Shown here one piece after another: positions 15,636 to 23,373 of a stretch of 30,079 bases of DNA. The DNA is from CAXMWX01 sp051008185. GTDB taxonomy: Bacteria > Pseudomonadota > Gammaproteobacteria > Eutrophobiales > Eutrophobiaceae. The notes beneath the pieces were generated by a model. That model had not been told where the DNA came from and did not search any database. It saw nothing but the letters and a program-made list of their open reading frames with translations. The DNA lies in NCBI GenBank assembly GCA_051008185.1, contig JBPCXW010000081.1:1-30079 (forward strand), read 5' to 3'. A program made the position numbers and the translations under genes. Each line of letters starts with the position of its first letter. Position 1 is the first letter of the stretch.

Positions 15636-16457
15636 ATGCGCTTTTCCACACTGACTCAATACGCTGTTGTTGTATCTGTTATGATGCTGTTGAGCGGATG
15701 CAGTCTGTTCTTCGGGAGCGGTAGCGGCAAACGGGATTCCGGCCCGCCACCCGGCTCGGTTGATGTGTCAAAGATACCGGACGCGGTGCCGAAGGTAGAG
15801 CCGAAAAGTAAATGTGGTAATAAGGCGGCGTATGAAGTCTTCGGCAGACGTTACCGGGTGTTGAAAAGTAGCAGGGGGTTTGTGGAGAAAGGTATCGCCT
15901 CTTGGTATGGCAAAAAGTTTCATGGGCGGCAGACTGCCAATTGTGAGAAATACGACATGTATGCGATGACGGCGGCACATAAAAATCTGCCGTTGCCTAC
16001 TTATGTTGAGGTGACTAATCTGCAAAACGGCAAAAAAATTGTGGTGCGGGTTAATGACAGGGGGCCGTTTCATGACAATCGCATTATTGATCTTTCTTAT
16101 GTCGGCGCCAGCAAACTGGGCATGGTCGGACGGGGCACGGCACTGGTGCAGGTAAAGGCCATTGACCCGCGTACTTACAGGAGAGGCGGCGCGCCGGTTT
16201 CTTCAAGGGCGCGGAAACAGAGTGGGAACGCATCGTTTTACATTCAGGTGGGGGCCTTTATTGACCGGCAAAATGCTTACAGATTGCAGCGCAAACTCAA
16301 TGCGTTGGGGAGTATCCGTGTTACCGAGGCCGTAATGGATGCCGTACGGATTTACCGCGTACAGATTGGGCCGCTGACGGATGTTGGTGTCGCTGACAAT
16401 ATCGTCGGCCTGCTTGGCGACTATGGCATCTGGGAACATCGCATTATACTTAAATGA
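15636..16457 (+). CDS. rlpA: RlpA septal-ring lipoprotein, lytic transglycosylase
   Basis: 273 aa. A lipoprotein signal ends in LLSGC (Cys22). A double-psi barrel spans about residues 84-175 and a SPOR domain, which binds denuded glycan, about 200-270. In P. aeruginosa RlpA cuts denuded strands using Glu120, His131 and Asp157. Here Glu104, His115 and Asp141 (in VRVNDRGPF) have exactly the same spacing, so activity is expected. The mature periplasmic part has only two other cysteines, Cys60 and Cys103; Cys103 precedes the catalytic Glu, where many homologues have Gly. GGGTGG before the ATG is a fair ribosome site. It lies 9 bp after mltB and before dacA. Confidence 0.96.
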   Translation: MRFSTLTQYAVVVSVMMLLSGCSLFFGSGSGKRDSGPPPGSVDVSKIPDAVPKVEPKSKCGNKAAYEVFGRRYRVLKSSRGFVEKGIASWYGKKFHGRQTANCEKYDMYAMTAAHKNLPLPTYVEVTNLQNGKKIVVRVNDRGPFHDNRIIDLSYVGASKLGMVGRGTALVQVKAIDPRTYRRGGAPVSSRARKQSGNASFYIQVGAFIDRQNAYRLQRKLNALGSIRVTEAVMDAVRIYRVQIGPLTDVGVADNIVGLLGDYGIWEHRIILK

Positions 16458-16481
16458 ATCAATAACCATGACAGGCAAATC

Positions 16482-17615
16482 ATGAAAATCAAAACTCTTT
16501 TGCTATTTACCTTACTTGTTTCTACCAGCACCGGACAGGCGGGCGGTCTGGTTCCGATACCGCCGAATATCGGCGCCTCGTCTTATCTGCTGGTTGATTA
16601 CCACAGCGGGCAATATCTGGCGGAGAACAATATCAATGCCCGTGCGGAGCCGGCCAGCCTGACCAAAATCATGACGGTTTATGTGGTCGCCGATGAACTG
16701 GCCAAAGGCAGTATAGGGCTGGAGGACAAGGTCAAGATCAGTGAAAAGGCCTGGCGTATGGAGGGTTCCCGAATGTTTATTGAGGTAGGTAAGCTGGTCT
16801 CGGTGGCTGATTTGCTGAGGGGAGTCATTGTGCAATCAGGCAATGATGCCAGCGTGGCTTTGGCGGAGTATGTTTCCGGTGATGAGGAGGTGTTTGCCGC
16901 CATGATGAACCAGTATGCGGCGCAACTGGGCATGACCGGCAGCAATTTTGTCAATAGTACCGGCTTGCCGGATCCCAATCACTACACCACGGCGGCGGAT
17001 ATGGCAAAGCTTGCTGTCGCCTTGATTCAGGATTTCCCCGCCATCTATCTGTGGCATGCGGAGAAGCAGTTCACCTTCAACGGTATCAAACAAAACAATC
17101 GCAACGGCCTGTTGTGGCGGGATGACAGTGTTGACGGGATCAAGACCGGACACACGGAAGCGGCGGGTTTTTGTCTGGTGGCCTCGGCCGCGCGTTCCGG
17201 TATGCGTCTGGTCTCCGTCATTATGGGGGCGGCAAATGACGGCACCCGCACACGGGAGTCACAAGCCTTGTTGAATTACGGCTTCAGGTTTTATGAAACC
17301 AGAAGACTTTTTACGCCGGGAGAGGTGATTGCCGACAGCAGGGTTTGGAAAGGTGCTGTTGAATCATTCAATCTGGGGTTGGCCGAAGGGCTTGTTGTGA
17401 CCATCCCCAGAGGCAGGCACAAGCAGTTGCAGACAGCTGTTGTGTTGCAGGAGCAGATTATTGCACCGGTTGATAAGGGTGCCGCTTATGGTGAATTCAA
17501 TGTGACACTGGGGGAGAAGCAGATTGCCAACCTGCCTCTGGTTGCGCTTGATTCGGTAGCGCCCGGCAGTTGGTTTGAGCGGATGCTGGACGAAGTCAGA
17601 TTGCTGTTTGAATAA
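16482..17615 (+). CDS. dacA: D-alanyl-D-alanine carboxypeptidase (PBP5/6 type)
   Basis: 377 aa. It removes the terminal D-alanine from pentapeptide stems and so limits cross-linking. A signal peptide (to about Ala20) is followed by the penicilloyl-serine domain: Ser59-Leu-Thr-Lys62 in PASLTKIM, Ser119-Gly-Asn in VQSGNDASVALAE, Lys221-Thr-Gly in DGIKTGHTEAAGFCLVASA. A C-terminal beta domain (about 275-360) ends in an amphipathic helix (WFERMLDEVRLLFE), the usual membrane anchor of PBP5. AGG lies 7 bp before the ATG. The end is close to dat, whose frame opens right after this stop. Confidence 0.97.
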   Translation: MKIKTLLLFTLLVSTSTGQAGGLVPIPPNIGASSYLLVDYHSGQYLAENNINARAEPASLTKIMTVYVVADELAKGSIGLEDKVKISEKAWRMEGSRMFIEVGKLVSVADLLRGVIVQSGNDASVALAEYVSGDEEVFAAMMNQYAAQLGMTGSNFVNSTGLPDPNHYTTAADMAKLAVALIQDFPAIYLWHAEKQFTFNGIKQNNRNGLLWRDDSVDGIKTGHTEAAGFCLVASAARSGMRLVSVIMGAANDGTRTRESQALLNYGFRFYETRRLFTPGEVIADSRVWKGAVESFNLGLAEGLVVTIPRGRHKQLQTAVVLQEQIIAPVDKGAAYGEFNVTLGEKQIANLPLVALDSVAPGSWFERMLDEVRLLFE

Positions 17616-17619
17616 GCCT

Positions 17620-18468
17620 GTGTCCGTAGTTTATCTGAACGGCGAGTTTGTGCCGCTACAGCAGGCGAAGGTGTCTGTGCTGGATCGCGGTTTTCTATTC
17701 GGGGACGGGGTTTATGAGGTGATCCCGGTCTTTGCCGGGGCTACTTTTCGCGAGCGCGAGCATTTGCAAAGACTGGATCGCAGCTTGCAGGCTATTGCCT
17801 TGCGTCTGCCGATGTCGGAGGCGGACTGGCATAAAATGTTGCAGGCACTGCTGGAAAAGAATCAATCCGGGCCGGTGGGTGCGATTTATCTGCAGGTGAC
17901 CCGCGGTATCAGTGAGCGCGAACATGTGTTCAGCAGCGAGCACGAGGCCACTGTGTTTGCGATGTGTAAAGATGTCAGTGACAAGCGTTTTGCCGATGGC
18001 GTCAAGGCTATCACGCACGAGGATATTCGCTGGCGTTATTGTGATATCAAGGCGATCACCTTGCTACCCAATGTGCTACTCAAACAGCAGGCCGCCCGGG
18101 ACGGTGCGTTTGAGGCGATCCTGCTGAGGGACGGGCAGGTAACAGAGGGGGCGGCGAGCAATGTCTTTGTGGTGAAAGACGGTCTGATCAAGACGCCGGA
18201 AAAAAATCGTATGTTGTTGCCGGGCATTACCCGCGATCTGGTGCTGGAACTGGCGCGGCAGGCCGGTTTTGAATGTCAGGAAACGGCGGTGAGTGAGGCG
18301 GAGTTACCGCTTGCCGATGAGATCTGGATAACCAGTGCCACCGTAGGCATCGCCCCGGTGATCATGCTGGACGGCCGACCGATAGCCGATGGAAAACCCG
18401 GCACATACTGGCAACGGATAGCGGCCGCATACACCCGCTTCAGGGAGACCGGGGTTGCCGCCGATTGA
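17620..18468 (+). CDS. dat: D-amino-acid (D-alanine) transaminase
   Basis: 282 aa from GTG 17620, a fold-type IV PLP aminotransferase. The PLP lysine lies in WRYCDIKAITLLPNVLLKQQA, closely matching the bacterial D-alanine transaminase motif; other blocks are SVLDRGFLFGDGVYEVIPVF, YLQVTRGISEREHVF and EGAASNVFVV. It interconverts D-alanine and alpha-keto acids to D-glutamate, both wall precursors, which suits its place after dacA. GTG 17620 starts the usual VVYLNGEFVPL; TTG 17608 is an alternative that overlaps dacA. No ribosome site is clear, so coupling to dacA is likely. Branched-chain transaminase is less likely given the YCDIK motif. Confidence 0.9.
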   Translation: MSVVYLNGEFVPLQQAKVSVLDRGFLFGDGVYEVIPVFAGATFREREHLQRLDRSLQAIALRLPMSEADWHKMLQALLEKNQSGPVGAIYLQVTRGISEREHVFSSEHEATVFAMCKDVSDKRFADGVKAITHEDIRWRYCDIKAITLLPNVLLKQQAARDGAFEAILLRDGQVTEGAASNVFVVKDGLIKTPEKNRMLLPGITRDLVLELARQAGFECQETAVSEAELPLADEIWITSATVGIAPVIMLDGRPIADGKPGTYWQRIAAAYTRFRETGVAAD

Positions 18469-18482
18469 TTACAGCACGGTAC

Positions 18483-19271
18483 TCAGGTCTTGATACCTAC
18501 TCCCTTGTGCAACAGGTAGAGGGCGCAAGAGGTCAGTACCGCGATGAACACGCCGATCAGGGAAAAGGCGGTTATGATCTCAATATCCGAGATCCCGAGT
18601 ATGCCGTACCTGAAGGTATTGACCATATACAAAATAGGATTGAACTTTGATACGGTCTGCCAGAATTCCGGTAGTAACTCTATTGAATAAAAGATCCCGC
18701 CCAGATAGATCAACGGTGACAATACAAAAGTCGGGATGACGGATATGTCATCAAAGTTCTTGGCATAGATGCCGTTGATAAAGCCTGCCAGAGAAAACAG
18801 AACGGAGGTCAGGGCAACGACCAGGATCACAATGGTGTAATTGTAGATACTCAGGTCGGTAAAAAATAGCGCCACCACAGTGACAACCACGCCGACCAGC
18901 AGACCTCTTGCCATACCGCCGCTGACATAGCCCGCCAGAATCACCCAGTATGGCACCGGTGCCACCAGTATTTCTTCTATGTGCTGCTGAAACTTGGCCC
19001 CGAAAAAGGAAGACACGACATTGGCATAGGCGTTGTTGATGATTGCCATCATGATGATCCCCGGCGCGATAAACTCCATATAGCCGAAGCCGTCCATGGT
19101 GCCGATCCGGGGGCCGATCAGATTGCCGAAAATGATGAAATACAGCGAGGTACTGACGGCGGGCGGCAACAGGGTCTGCATCCAGATACGGCAGAAGCGG
19201 TTGATTTCCTTGATCAGTATGGTGTTGTAGGCGACAAGGAGCTTGCCTGACACCTGCTTTTCTGCATTCAT
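18483..19271 (-). CDS. ABC-2 type transporter permease (YadH-like)
   Basis: 262 aa with six predicted membrane helices and the ABC-2 permease pattern: NRFCRIWMQTLLPPAVSTSLYFIIFGNLIG, MEFIAPGIIMMAIINNAYANVVSSFFGAKFQQHIEEILVAPVP, and a C-terminal FIFG-like region (YLGGIFYSIELLPEFWQTVSKFNPILYMVNTFRYG). It closely resembles E. coli YadH, an exporter permease of unknown substrate. The start overlaps the stop of the ATPase gene by 4 bp (ATGA). It is convergent with dat, only 14 bp apart with no hairpin between. The pair interrupts the common dacA-dat-lipB-lipA order. Confidence 0.92.
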   Translation of the reverse strand: MNAEKQVSGKLLVAYNTILIKEINRFCRIWMQTLLPPAVSTSLYFIIFGNLIGPRIGTMDGFGYMEFIAPGIIMMAIINNAYANVVSSFFGAKFQQHIEEILVAPVPYWVILAGYVSGGMARGLLVGVVVTVVALFFTDLSIYNYTIVILVVALTSVLFSLAGFINGIYAKNFDDISVIPTFVLSPLIYLGGIFYSIELLPEFWQTVSKFNPILYMVNTFRYGILGISDIEIITAFSLIGVFIAVLTSCALYLLHKGVGIKT

Positions 19272-20188
19272 GTTGCGGCCCCGCTACCCAACAGCTTGAT
19301 AAACAATTCTTCCAGCCGATTACTTTTATTACGCATACTGCTGATGGTTATACCCTGTTCCGACAGTGCCTGATAAAGATCATTCAGGTTCTGGTGTTGA
19401 TCCAGCTCCACTTCAAGTGTGCGTGGATCCACCAGATTGAGGGCGAATGTCGGCAGGGCCGGTAGCTGGCTCAGGGGGGAGGTCAGATCCAGCACGAATG
19501 TCTCCGCATGTAATTCCGCCAGCACATTTTTCATGGAGGAGTTGAGGATGATCTTGCCATTGTCAATGATGGCGATGTCTTTGCATAGTTGTTCGGCTTC
19601 TTCAAGATAGTGGGTTGTCAGCAGGATGGTGGTGCCCTGATTGTTGATCTTTCTGAGGAAATCCCATGTTGTGCGGCGCAGTTCCACATCCACACCCGCC
19701 GTTGGTTCGTCCAGCAGGAGTAGCCGTGGTTCGTGTAGCAAGGCGCGGGCTATCATCAATCTGCGCTTCATGCCGCCTGACAGGTTGCGGGATATGCCGT
19801 CCCGTTTATCCCACAGGCCGAGTTGTTTCAGTAGTTTTTCCGCCCGCGGCCGGGCGGTGGAACGTGGTATGCCGTAAAAACCAGCCTGATTGATCAGGAT
19901 CTCGGCGGGGGATTCAAATTGCGAAAAATTGAGTTCCTGCGGCACAATCCCGAGGTAGGATTTTGCCCGGTTCAGATCGGTATCCAGATCGGTGCCGAAT
20001 ATCTTTACCTTACCGGCTGATTTTGCAACCAGAGATGAAACGATGCCGATAATCGTTGATTTCCCGGCTCCATTCGGGCCCAACAAGGCAAAAAAATCAT
20101 TTTCGGCAATACAGAGATCAATGCCGCGCAGGGCGGTTACGCCGTTCTTATAGGTTTTTTGCAGGTTGGTGATTTCCAGCGCATTCAT
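19268..20188 (-). CDS. ABC transporter ATP-binding protein (YadG-like)
   Basis: 306 aa. Walker A GPNGAGKST (residues 37-45), Q-loop in IVPQELNF, signature LSGGM (136-140), Walker B RLLLLDEP (155-162) and H-loop TTHYLEEAEQLC are intact, so it should hydrolyse ATP. A ~90-residue C-terminal tail is typical of DrrA/YadG-type exporters. With the overlapping permease gene it would form a dimeric inner-membrane exporter. The substrate cannot be read from sequence; YadGH itself is uncharacterised. The small exported protein gene lies 41 bp upstream on the same strand and may share its transcript. Confidence 0.93.
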   Translation of the reverse strand: MNALEITNLQKTYKNGVTALRGIDLCIAENDFFALLGPNGAGKSTIIGIVSSLVAKSAGKVKIFGTDLDTDLNRAKSYLGIVPQELNFSQFESPAEILINQAGFYGIPRSTARPRAEKLLKQLGLWDKRDGISRNLSGGMKRRLMIARALLHEPRLLLLDEPTAGVDVELRRTTWDFLRKINNQGTTILLTTHYLEEAEQLCKDIAIIDNGKIILNSSMKNVLAELHAETFVLDLTSPLSQLPALPTFALNLVDPRTLEVELDQHQNLNDLYQALSEQGITISSMRNKSNRLEELFIKLLGSGAAT

Positions 20189-20229
20189 ATAGCCCGAATT
20201 CCAGCATAGCCCCGGTGACAGCCCGGCTA

Positions 20230-20607
20230 CTACTGCCGCCCCTTGTAGGCCCGCAAGGCAGAGTTGAATAACTCGGCGATGGCTTCCATCTCATCTACCA
20301 TTTTGTTGTGGAACAATATCACAACAGCCCTTTGCTCCTCGCTTGCCGTTTCGCCCCAGCTCGTTTCCAACTCGTTCAGGCAATCAATGACCTCATTACC
20401 TTCGGTCATGTATGCCTTCATCTTGCCGTGCGCCTCCACCATCTCTTCTCTGGACGAGGTCCTGCCGTTGGGGATGTTGGGTTTGTCGGGTAACGGGCAG
20501 GCTTGCAGGATCTGGCCCGAGGCCGAAGGGGTTTCAGATTCAGCCGCCAGAGTCAGTGGCAACAGTAGAGAACCTACACAAATGAGTAATATGTGGCTTG
20601 ATTTCAT
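20230..20607 (-). CDS. Small exported protein of unknown function
   Basis: 125 aa. The N-terminus is a clear Sec signal (MKSSHILLICVGSLLLPLTLAA, cleavage near Ala22). The mature part starts with a flexible stretch (CPLPDKPNIPNGRT), then charged, probably helical sequence (SREEMVEAHGKMKAYMTEG; EEQRAVVILFHNKMVDEMEAIAELFNSALRAYK), suggesting a helical hairpin. Two cysteines remain, Cys37 and Cys76, which could pair. From memory, the 'CP.P..P.IPDG..A..EEM..AQ' layout recurs in unnamed periplasmic proteins of other proteobacteria. GGAGG lies 5 bp before the ATG and a plausible promoter lies upstream, so the gene looks real. No function assigned; it precedes the YadGH-type genes. Confidence 0.85.
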   Translation of the reverse strand: MKSSHILLICVGSLLLPLTLAAESETPSASGQILQACPLPDKPNIPNGRTSSREEMVEAHGKMKAYMTEGNEVIDCLNELETSWGETASEEQRAVVILFHNKMVDEMEAIAELFNSALRAYKGRQ

Positions 20608-20630
20608 GGTGACCTCCGTCGTTTGGTTAT

Positions 20631-20660
20631 TCTATAAGGTGGGTATATTACACCTTTCAA
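20631..20660 (-). promoter_or_regulatory. Probable promoter for the exported protein and ABC exporter genes
   Basis: On the minus strand, TTGAAA (20660-20655), an 18-bp spacer, then TATAGA (20636-20631), about 25 bp before the start at 20607. Both boxes are close to consensus. Confidence 0.45.
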
Positions 20661-20665
20661 CCGCT

Positions 20666-20694
20666 TTGCAAATATATTTTGTTTCAGTTCTAAT
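20666..20694 (+). promoter_or_regulatory. Probable promoter for lipB
   Basis: TTGCAA (20666-20671), a 17-bp AT-rich spacer, then TCTAAT (20689-20694), about 45 bp before the lipB ATG. It is back to back with the minus-strand promoter ending at 20660. Confidence 0.45.
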
Positions 20695-20738
20695 GTCCAT
20701 AATGTACTACGGGGAGCAAAAATGGGCAAGATAGCCTT

Positions 20739-21377
20739 ATGAATGAGTTGCTGATCAGGGAGTTGGGATTGCAGCGGTATGAGCCGGTTTACCGACAGAT
20801 GCGTGAATTCAATGAGGGCAGGGGGGCGGATACTGTTGATGAGCTCTGGTTTGTGCAGCATGAGCCGGTGTTCACTCTGGGGCTGGCGGGGAAGCGGGAA
20901 CATTTGCTTGAGCCCGGCGATATTCCGGTGCATGAGTCTGATCGCGGTGGGCAGGTGACTTATCACGGGCCGGGGCAGCTTGTGATGTACACCCTGCTTG
21001 ATCTGCGCAGGAAGCGTTTGACGATTAAACGTCTGGTGTATTTGTTGGAGCAGTCGGTGATTGGGTTTTTGGATGGTTATGGGATCAGGGGGGAAAGACA
21101 GGCCGGGGCACCGGGGATTTATGTTTATGGCAGCAAGATTGCCGCCCTCGGAGTGAGGGTGAGGAAGGGCTGTTGCTATCATGGTTTGGCGCTCAACGTA
21201 GATGTGGAACTGGAACCGTTTTTATCTATTAACCCTTGCGGCTATCCCGGCTTGCAGGTTACACGGTTGGTGGATTTGGGGGTGACTGATGATCTGTACG
21301 CGGTGCAGCGGGGTTGCCAACGCAGTTTGCTGGAAACGCTTGATTACGCTGTGGTACAATCACAGCCTGATAAATAA
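20739..21377 (+). CDS. lipB: Lipoyl(octanoyl) transferase
   Basis: 212 aa. LipB moves the octanoyl group from acyl carrier protein to the lipoyl domains of 2-oxoacid dehydrogenases and GcvH. Family blocks are VDELWFVQHEPVFTLG, ESDRGGQVTYHGPGQLVMYTLLDLR, and GAPGIYVYGSKIAALGVRVRKGCCYHGLALNVD. The catalytic pair is Lys133 (SKIAALG) and Cys167 (INPCGYPG), the acyl-thioester residue. The ATG at 20739 matches homologues though no strong ribosome site precedes it. lipA, the next enzyme, follows 39 bp on. ybeD, often just before lipB, is missing. Confidence 0.97.
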   Translation: MNELLIRELGLQRYEPVYRQMREFNEGRGADTVDELWFVQHEPVFTLGLAGKREHLLEPGDIPVHESDRGGQVTYHGPGQLVMYTLLDLRRKRLTIKRLVYLLEQSVIGFLDGYGIRGERQAGAPGIYVYGSKIAALGVRVRKGCCYHGLALNVDVELEPFLSINPCGYPGLQVTRLVDLGVTDDLYAVQRGCQRSLLETLDYAVVQSQPDK

Positions 21378-21378
21378 C

Positions 21379-21392
21379 CCCGCTTGTGCGGG
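21379..21392 (+). repeat. Short palindrome right after the lipB stop
   Basis: CCCGC (21379-21383), TTGT loop, GCGGG (21388-21392), starting two bases after the lipB TAA and continuing into CAATGATG as in other family copies. It separates lipB from lipA and could weaken read-through or protect the lipB mRNA end. Confidence 0.55.
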
Positions 21393-21416
21393 CAATGATG
21401 TTAGAGGACAGTACTG

Positions 21417-22385
21417 ATGAACCTGAAAGCAGAACAACAATCAGCCAAGAAAGATCTCAAAGGCAGGCTCAAGACTTCGCGTATTCCGATCAAGGTGGTG
21501 CCGGAAGAATCCGTGTCGCCGGCAAAACCGGGCTGGATTCGGGCCAAGGCACCAACCGGGGCGGCGGTTCTGGCGGTGAAGAAACTGTTGCGGGAGCATA
21601 ATTTGCATACTGTTTGTGAGGAGGCTTCATGTCCCAATCTGGGGGAATGTTTCAGCAAGGGTACGGCGACATTTATGATCATGGGGGATTTGTGTACCCG
21701 GCGTTGTCCGTTTTGTGATGTGGCGCATGGTCGGCCCGGGCCGCTTGATGAACAGGAGCCGGGGCATGTCGCCGGGGCTGTGAAATTGATGCGGCTTAAC
21801 TATGTGGTGATTACTTCGGTTGATCGGGATGATCTGAAGGATGGCGGGGCGGCACATTTTGCAAATTGTATTCGCGAGATGAGGCAGGTCACGCCGCAGA
21901 CGACCATAGAGATCCTGACACCGGATTTTCGTGGCCGCATGGACAAGGCACTGGCGGCACTGGCGGCGGCCCCGCCGGATGTGTTTAATCATAATCTGGA
22001 GACCGTGCCCGCTTTGTACGAGAAGGTGCGGCCCGGTTCGGACTACGCCTGGTCGCTACGATTGCTAAAGCAATTCCGGCAACAACATCCCGAGATACCG
22101 ACCAAGTCCGGTCTGATGCTGGGGCTGGGTGAGCAACTGGAGGAAGTCAGGCAGGTGTTGCGTGATCTGCGCGAGCATGATTGTCAGATGCTGACTCTGG
22201 GGCAATATCTGCAACCCAGCCGGTTTCATTTAAAGGTGGAGCGTTTTGTCGATCCGGTTGAGTTTGAAGAGTTGGGGGAATATGCCCGTTCCATCGGTTT
22301 CAGTAGTGTGGCCAGTGCGCCGCTGGTGCGCTCTTCCTATCATGCTGACTTGCAGGCCAGTGGTGAATTTGAATCTGTGGCTTAG
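21417..22385 (+). CDS. lipA: Lipoyl synthase, radical SAM
   Basis: 322 aa. LipA inserts two sulfurs into the octanoyl chain on carrier proteins. The auxiliary [4Fe-4S] cluster cysteines are Cys67, Cys72 and Cys78 (CEEASCPNLGEC) and the radical-SAM cysteines Cys93, Cys97 and Cys100 (CTRRCPFC). The conserved C-terminal RSSYHA, whose serine ligates the auxiliary cluster, is present. AGAGGA (21403-21408) lies 8 bp before the ATG. The stop overlaps the stop of convergent yacG by 4 bp. Works directly after LipB. Confidence 0.98.
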   Translation: MNLKAEQQSAKKDLKGRLKTSRIPIKVVPEESVSPAKPGWIRAKAPTGAAVLAVKKLLREHNLHTVCEEASCPNLGECFSKGTATFMIMGDLCTRRCPFCDVAHGRPGPLDEQEPGHVAGAVKLMRLNYVVITSVDRDDLKDGGAAHFANCIREMRQVTPQTTIEILTPDFRGRMDKALAALAAAPPDVFNHNLETVPALYEKVRPGSDYAWSLRLLKQFRQQHPEIPTKSGLMLGLGEQLEEVRQVLRDLREHDCQMLTLGQYLQPSRFHLKVERFVDPVEFEELGEYARSIGFSSVASAPLVRSSYHADLQASGEFESVA

Positions 22386-22576
22386 TGTTCGCGATACTGC
22401 CCCTGCTCACCCTCAAAGTTGTTCGGATCAAGTTGCTGGTCGGGAATACTGTAGCGTTCAGACAACCATGAACCGAGATCAATCATCTTGCACTTTTCAC
22501 TGCAAAAAGGTTTGCAGGGGTTGTTCCGGTCAGAACTGGTAGTTTTATTGCAGGTCGGACACAGGATTTTTTTCAT
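22382..22576 (-). CDS. yacG: DNA gyrase inhibitor YacG, zinc protein
   Basis: 64 aa from ATG 22576. YacG is a tiny zinc-binding protein; the E. coli protein binds GyrB and inhibits gyrase. Four cysteines form the site: CPTC near the N-terminus and CSEKC (within PFCSEKCKMIDLGSWLSERYSIP). The start overlaps the zapD stop in ATGA, so translation is probably coupled. The end converges with lipA, with the two stop codons sharing bases. The order pilD-coaE-zapD-yacG is standard in gammaproteobacteria. Confidence 0.95.
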   Translation of the reverse strand: MKKILCPTCNKTTSSDRNNPCKPFCSEKCKMIDLGSWLSERYSIPDQQLDPNNFEGEQGQYREH

Positions 22577-23355
22577 AATATGCAACAGTGTAATTCAAAC
22601 TCAATATCCCTATCAACCTGGGCGGGACGGCCTAAAGTTGATGTCTGTTCCATGAATCTGATGGAAAAACGGTGTTTGCCGCCGCTGATTTCGGGAAAGT
22701 AGCCTATATCAACCGGGAGTTTGACCCGAATCAACTGGCAGGCGAGATTTGATTCAACAGGTCTTTGATAAAATCCGCCGTTGGCGACCTCGCTGGAAGG
22801 ATTGGTGCTGTTTCTGATGATAGTCAAGGCCAGACTGACACTGTCTCTTACGATCAGGGTATCCTGCAACAGATTTTTCAAATATTCTATCCGGTCGGCG
22901 GCGGGATAATTCAACCAGTAATGATAGTTTGGCAAGTCAAAATTACATGTGCCGCCGGGAATGGCATGGCGCCTTTTGATTGATGTGAACAACTCATCTT
23001 CTTTCAGCACTTGCCCGGACAGGCAGGAATGATCCTTTAGTTGTTGCAGATAATCACTGATATTATCCAGCACGTTCTGCAAGCGTTTGGCATCAACACC
23101 GGGCTTGTCATGTAATGTGGTCAGGGTTGTGGCATGTCTTTCCAGTTCCATGATAACTTCGGATTTGATATCGGAGCGGCTCAACAGATCATCCAGTTCC
23201 AGAATGGATTGTATGGCGGCACGACTTGACCATGGATCCGTTTTATCAATATGATGATAGACCATATCAAACAGATACTCAATACGCAGGAAGGTACGTA
23301 TGCGCTCATTTAACGGCTGCTCATATAAAATATATTTGGTCACTTTTGTATCCAT
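22573..23355 (-). CDS. zapD: Cell division protein ZapD
   Basis: 260 aa. ZapD (YacF) bundles FtsZ filaments at the division site. The N-terminus YILYEQPLNERIRTFLRIEYLFD, the helical WSSRAAIQSILELDDLLSRSDIKSEVIMELERH block, and the C-terminal beta domain (GGFYQRPVESNLACQLIRVKLP ... ISGGKHRFSIRFME) fit the family. It follows coaE by 18 bp and overlaps yacG by 4 bp. The ribosome site is weak. It is a gammaproteobacterial and betaproteobacterial protein, supporting the taxonomic call. Confidence 0.95.
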   Translation of the reverse strand: MDTKVTKYILYEQPLNERIRTFLRIEYLFDMVYHHIDKTDPWSSRAAIQSILELDDLLSRSDIKSEVIMELERHATTLTTLHDKPGVDAKRLQNVLDNISDYLQQLKDHSCLSGQVLKEDELFTSIKRRHAIPGGTCNFDLPNYHYWLNYPAADRIEYLKNLLQDTLIVRDSVSLALTIIRNSTNPSSEVANGGFYQRPVESNLACQLIRVKLPVDIGYFPEISGGKHRFSIRFMEQTSTLGRPAQVDRDIEFELHCCIL

Positions 23356-23373
23356 ATTCGCCGCTGTTTTTGT

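Noticed and set aside
18469..18482. Terminator between convergent dat and the permease gene
   Set aside because: The 14-bp gap and its flanks hold no inverted repeat or T-run.
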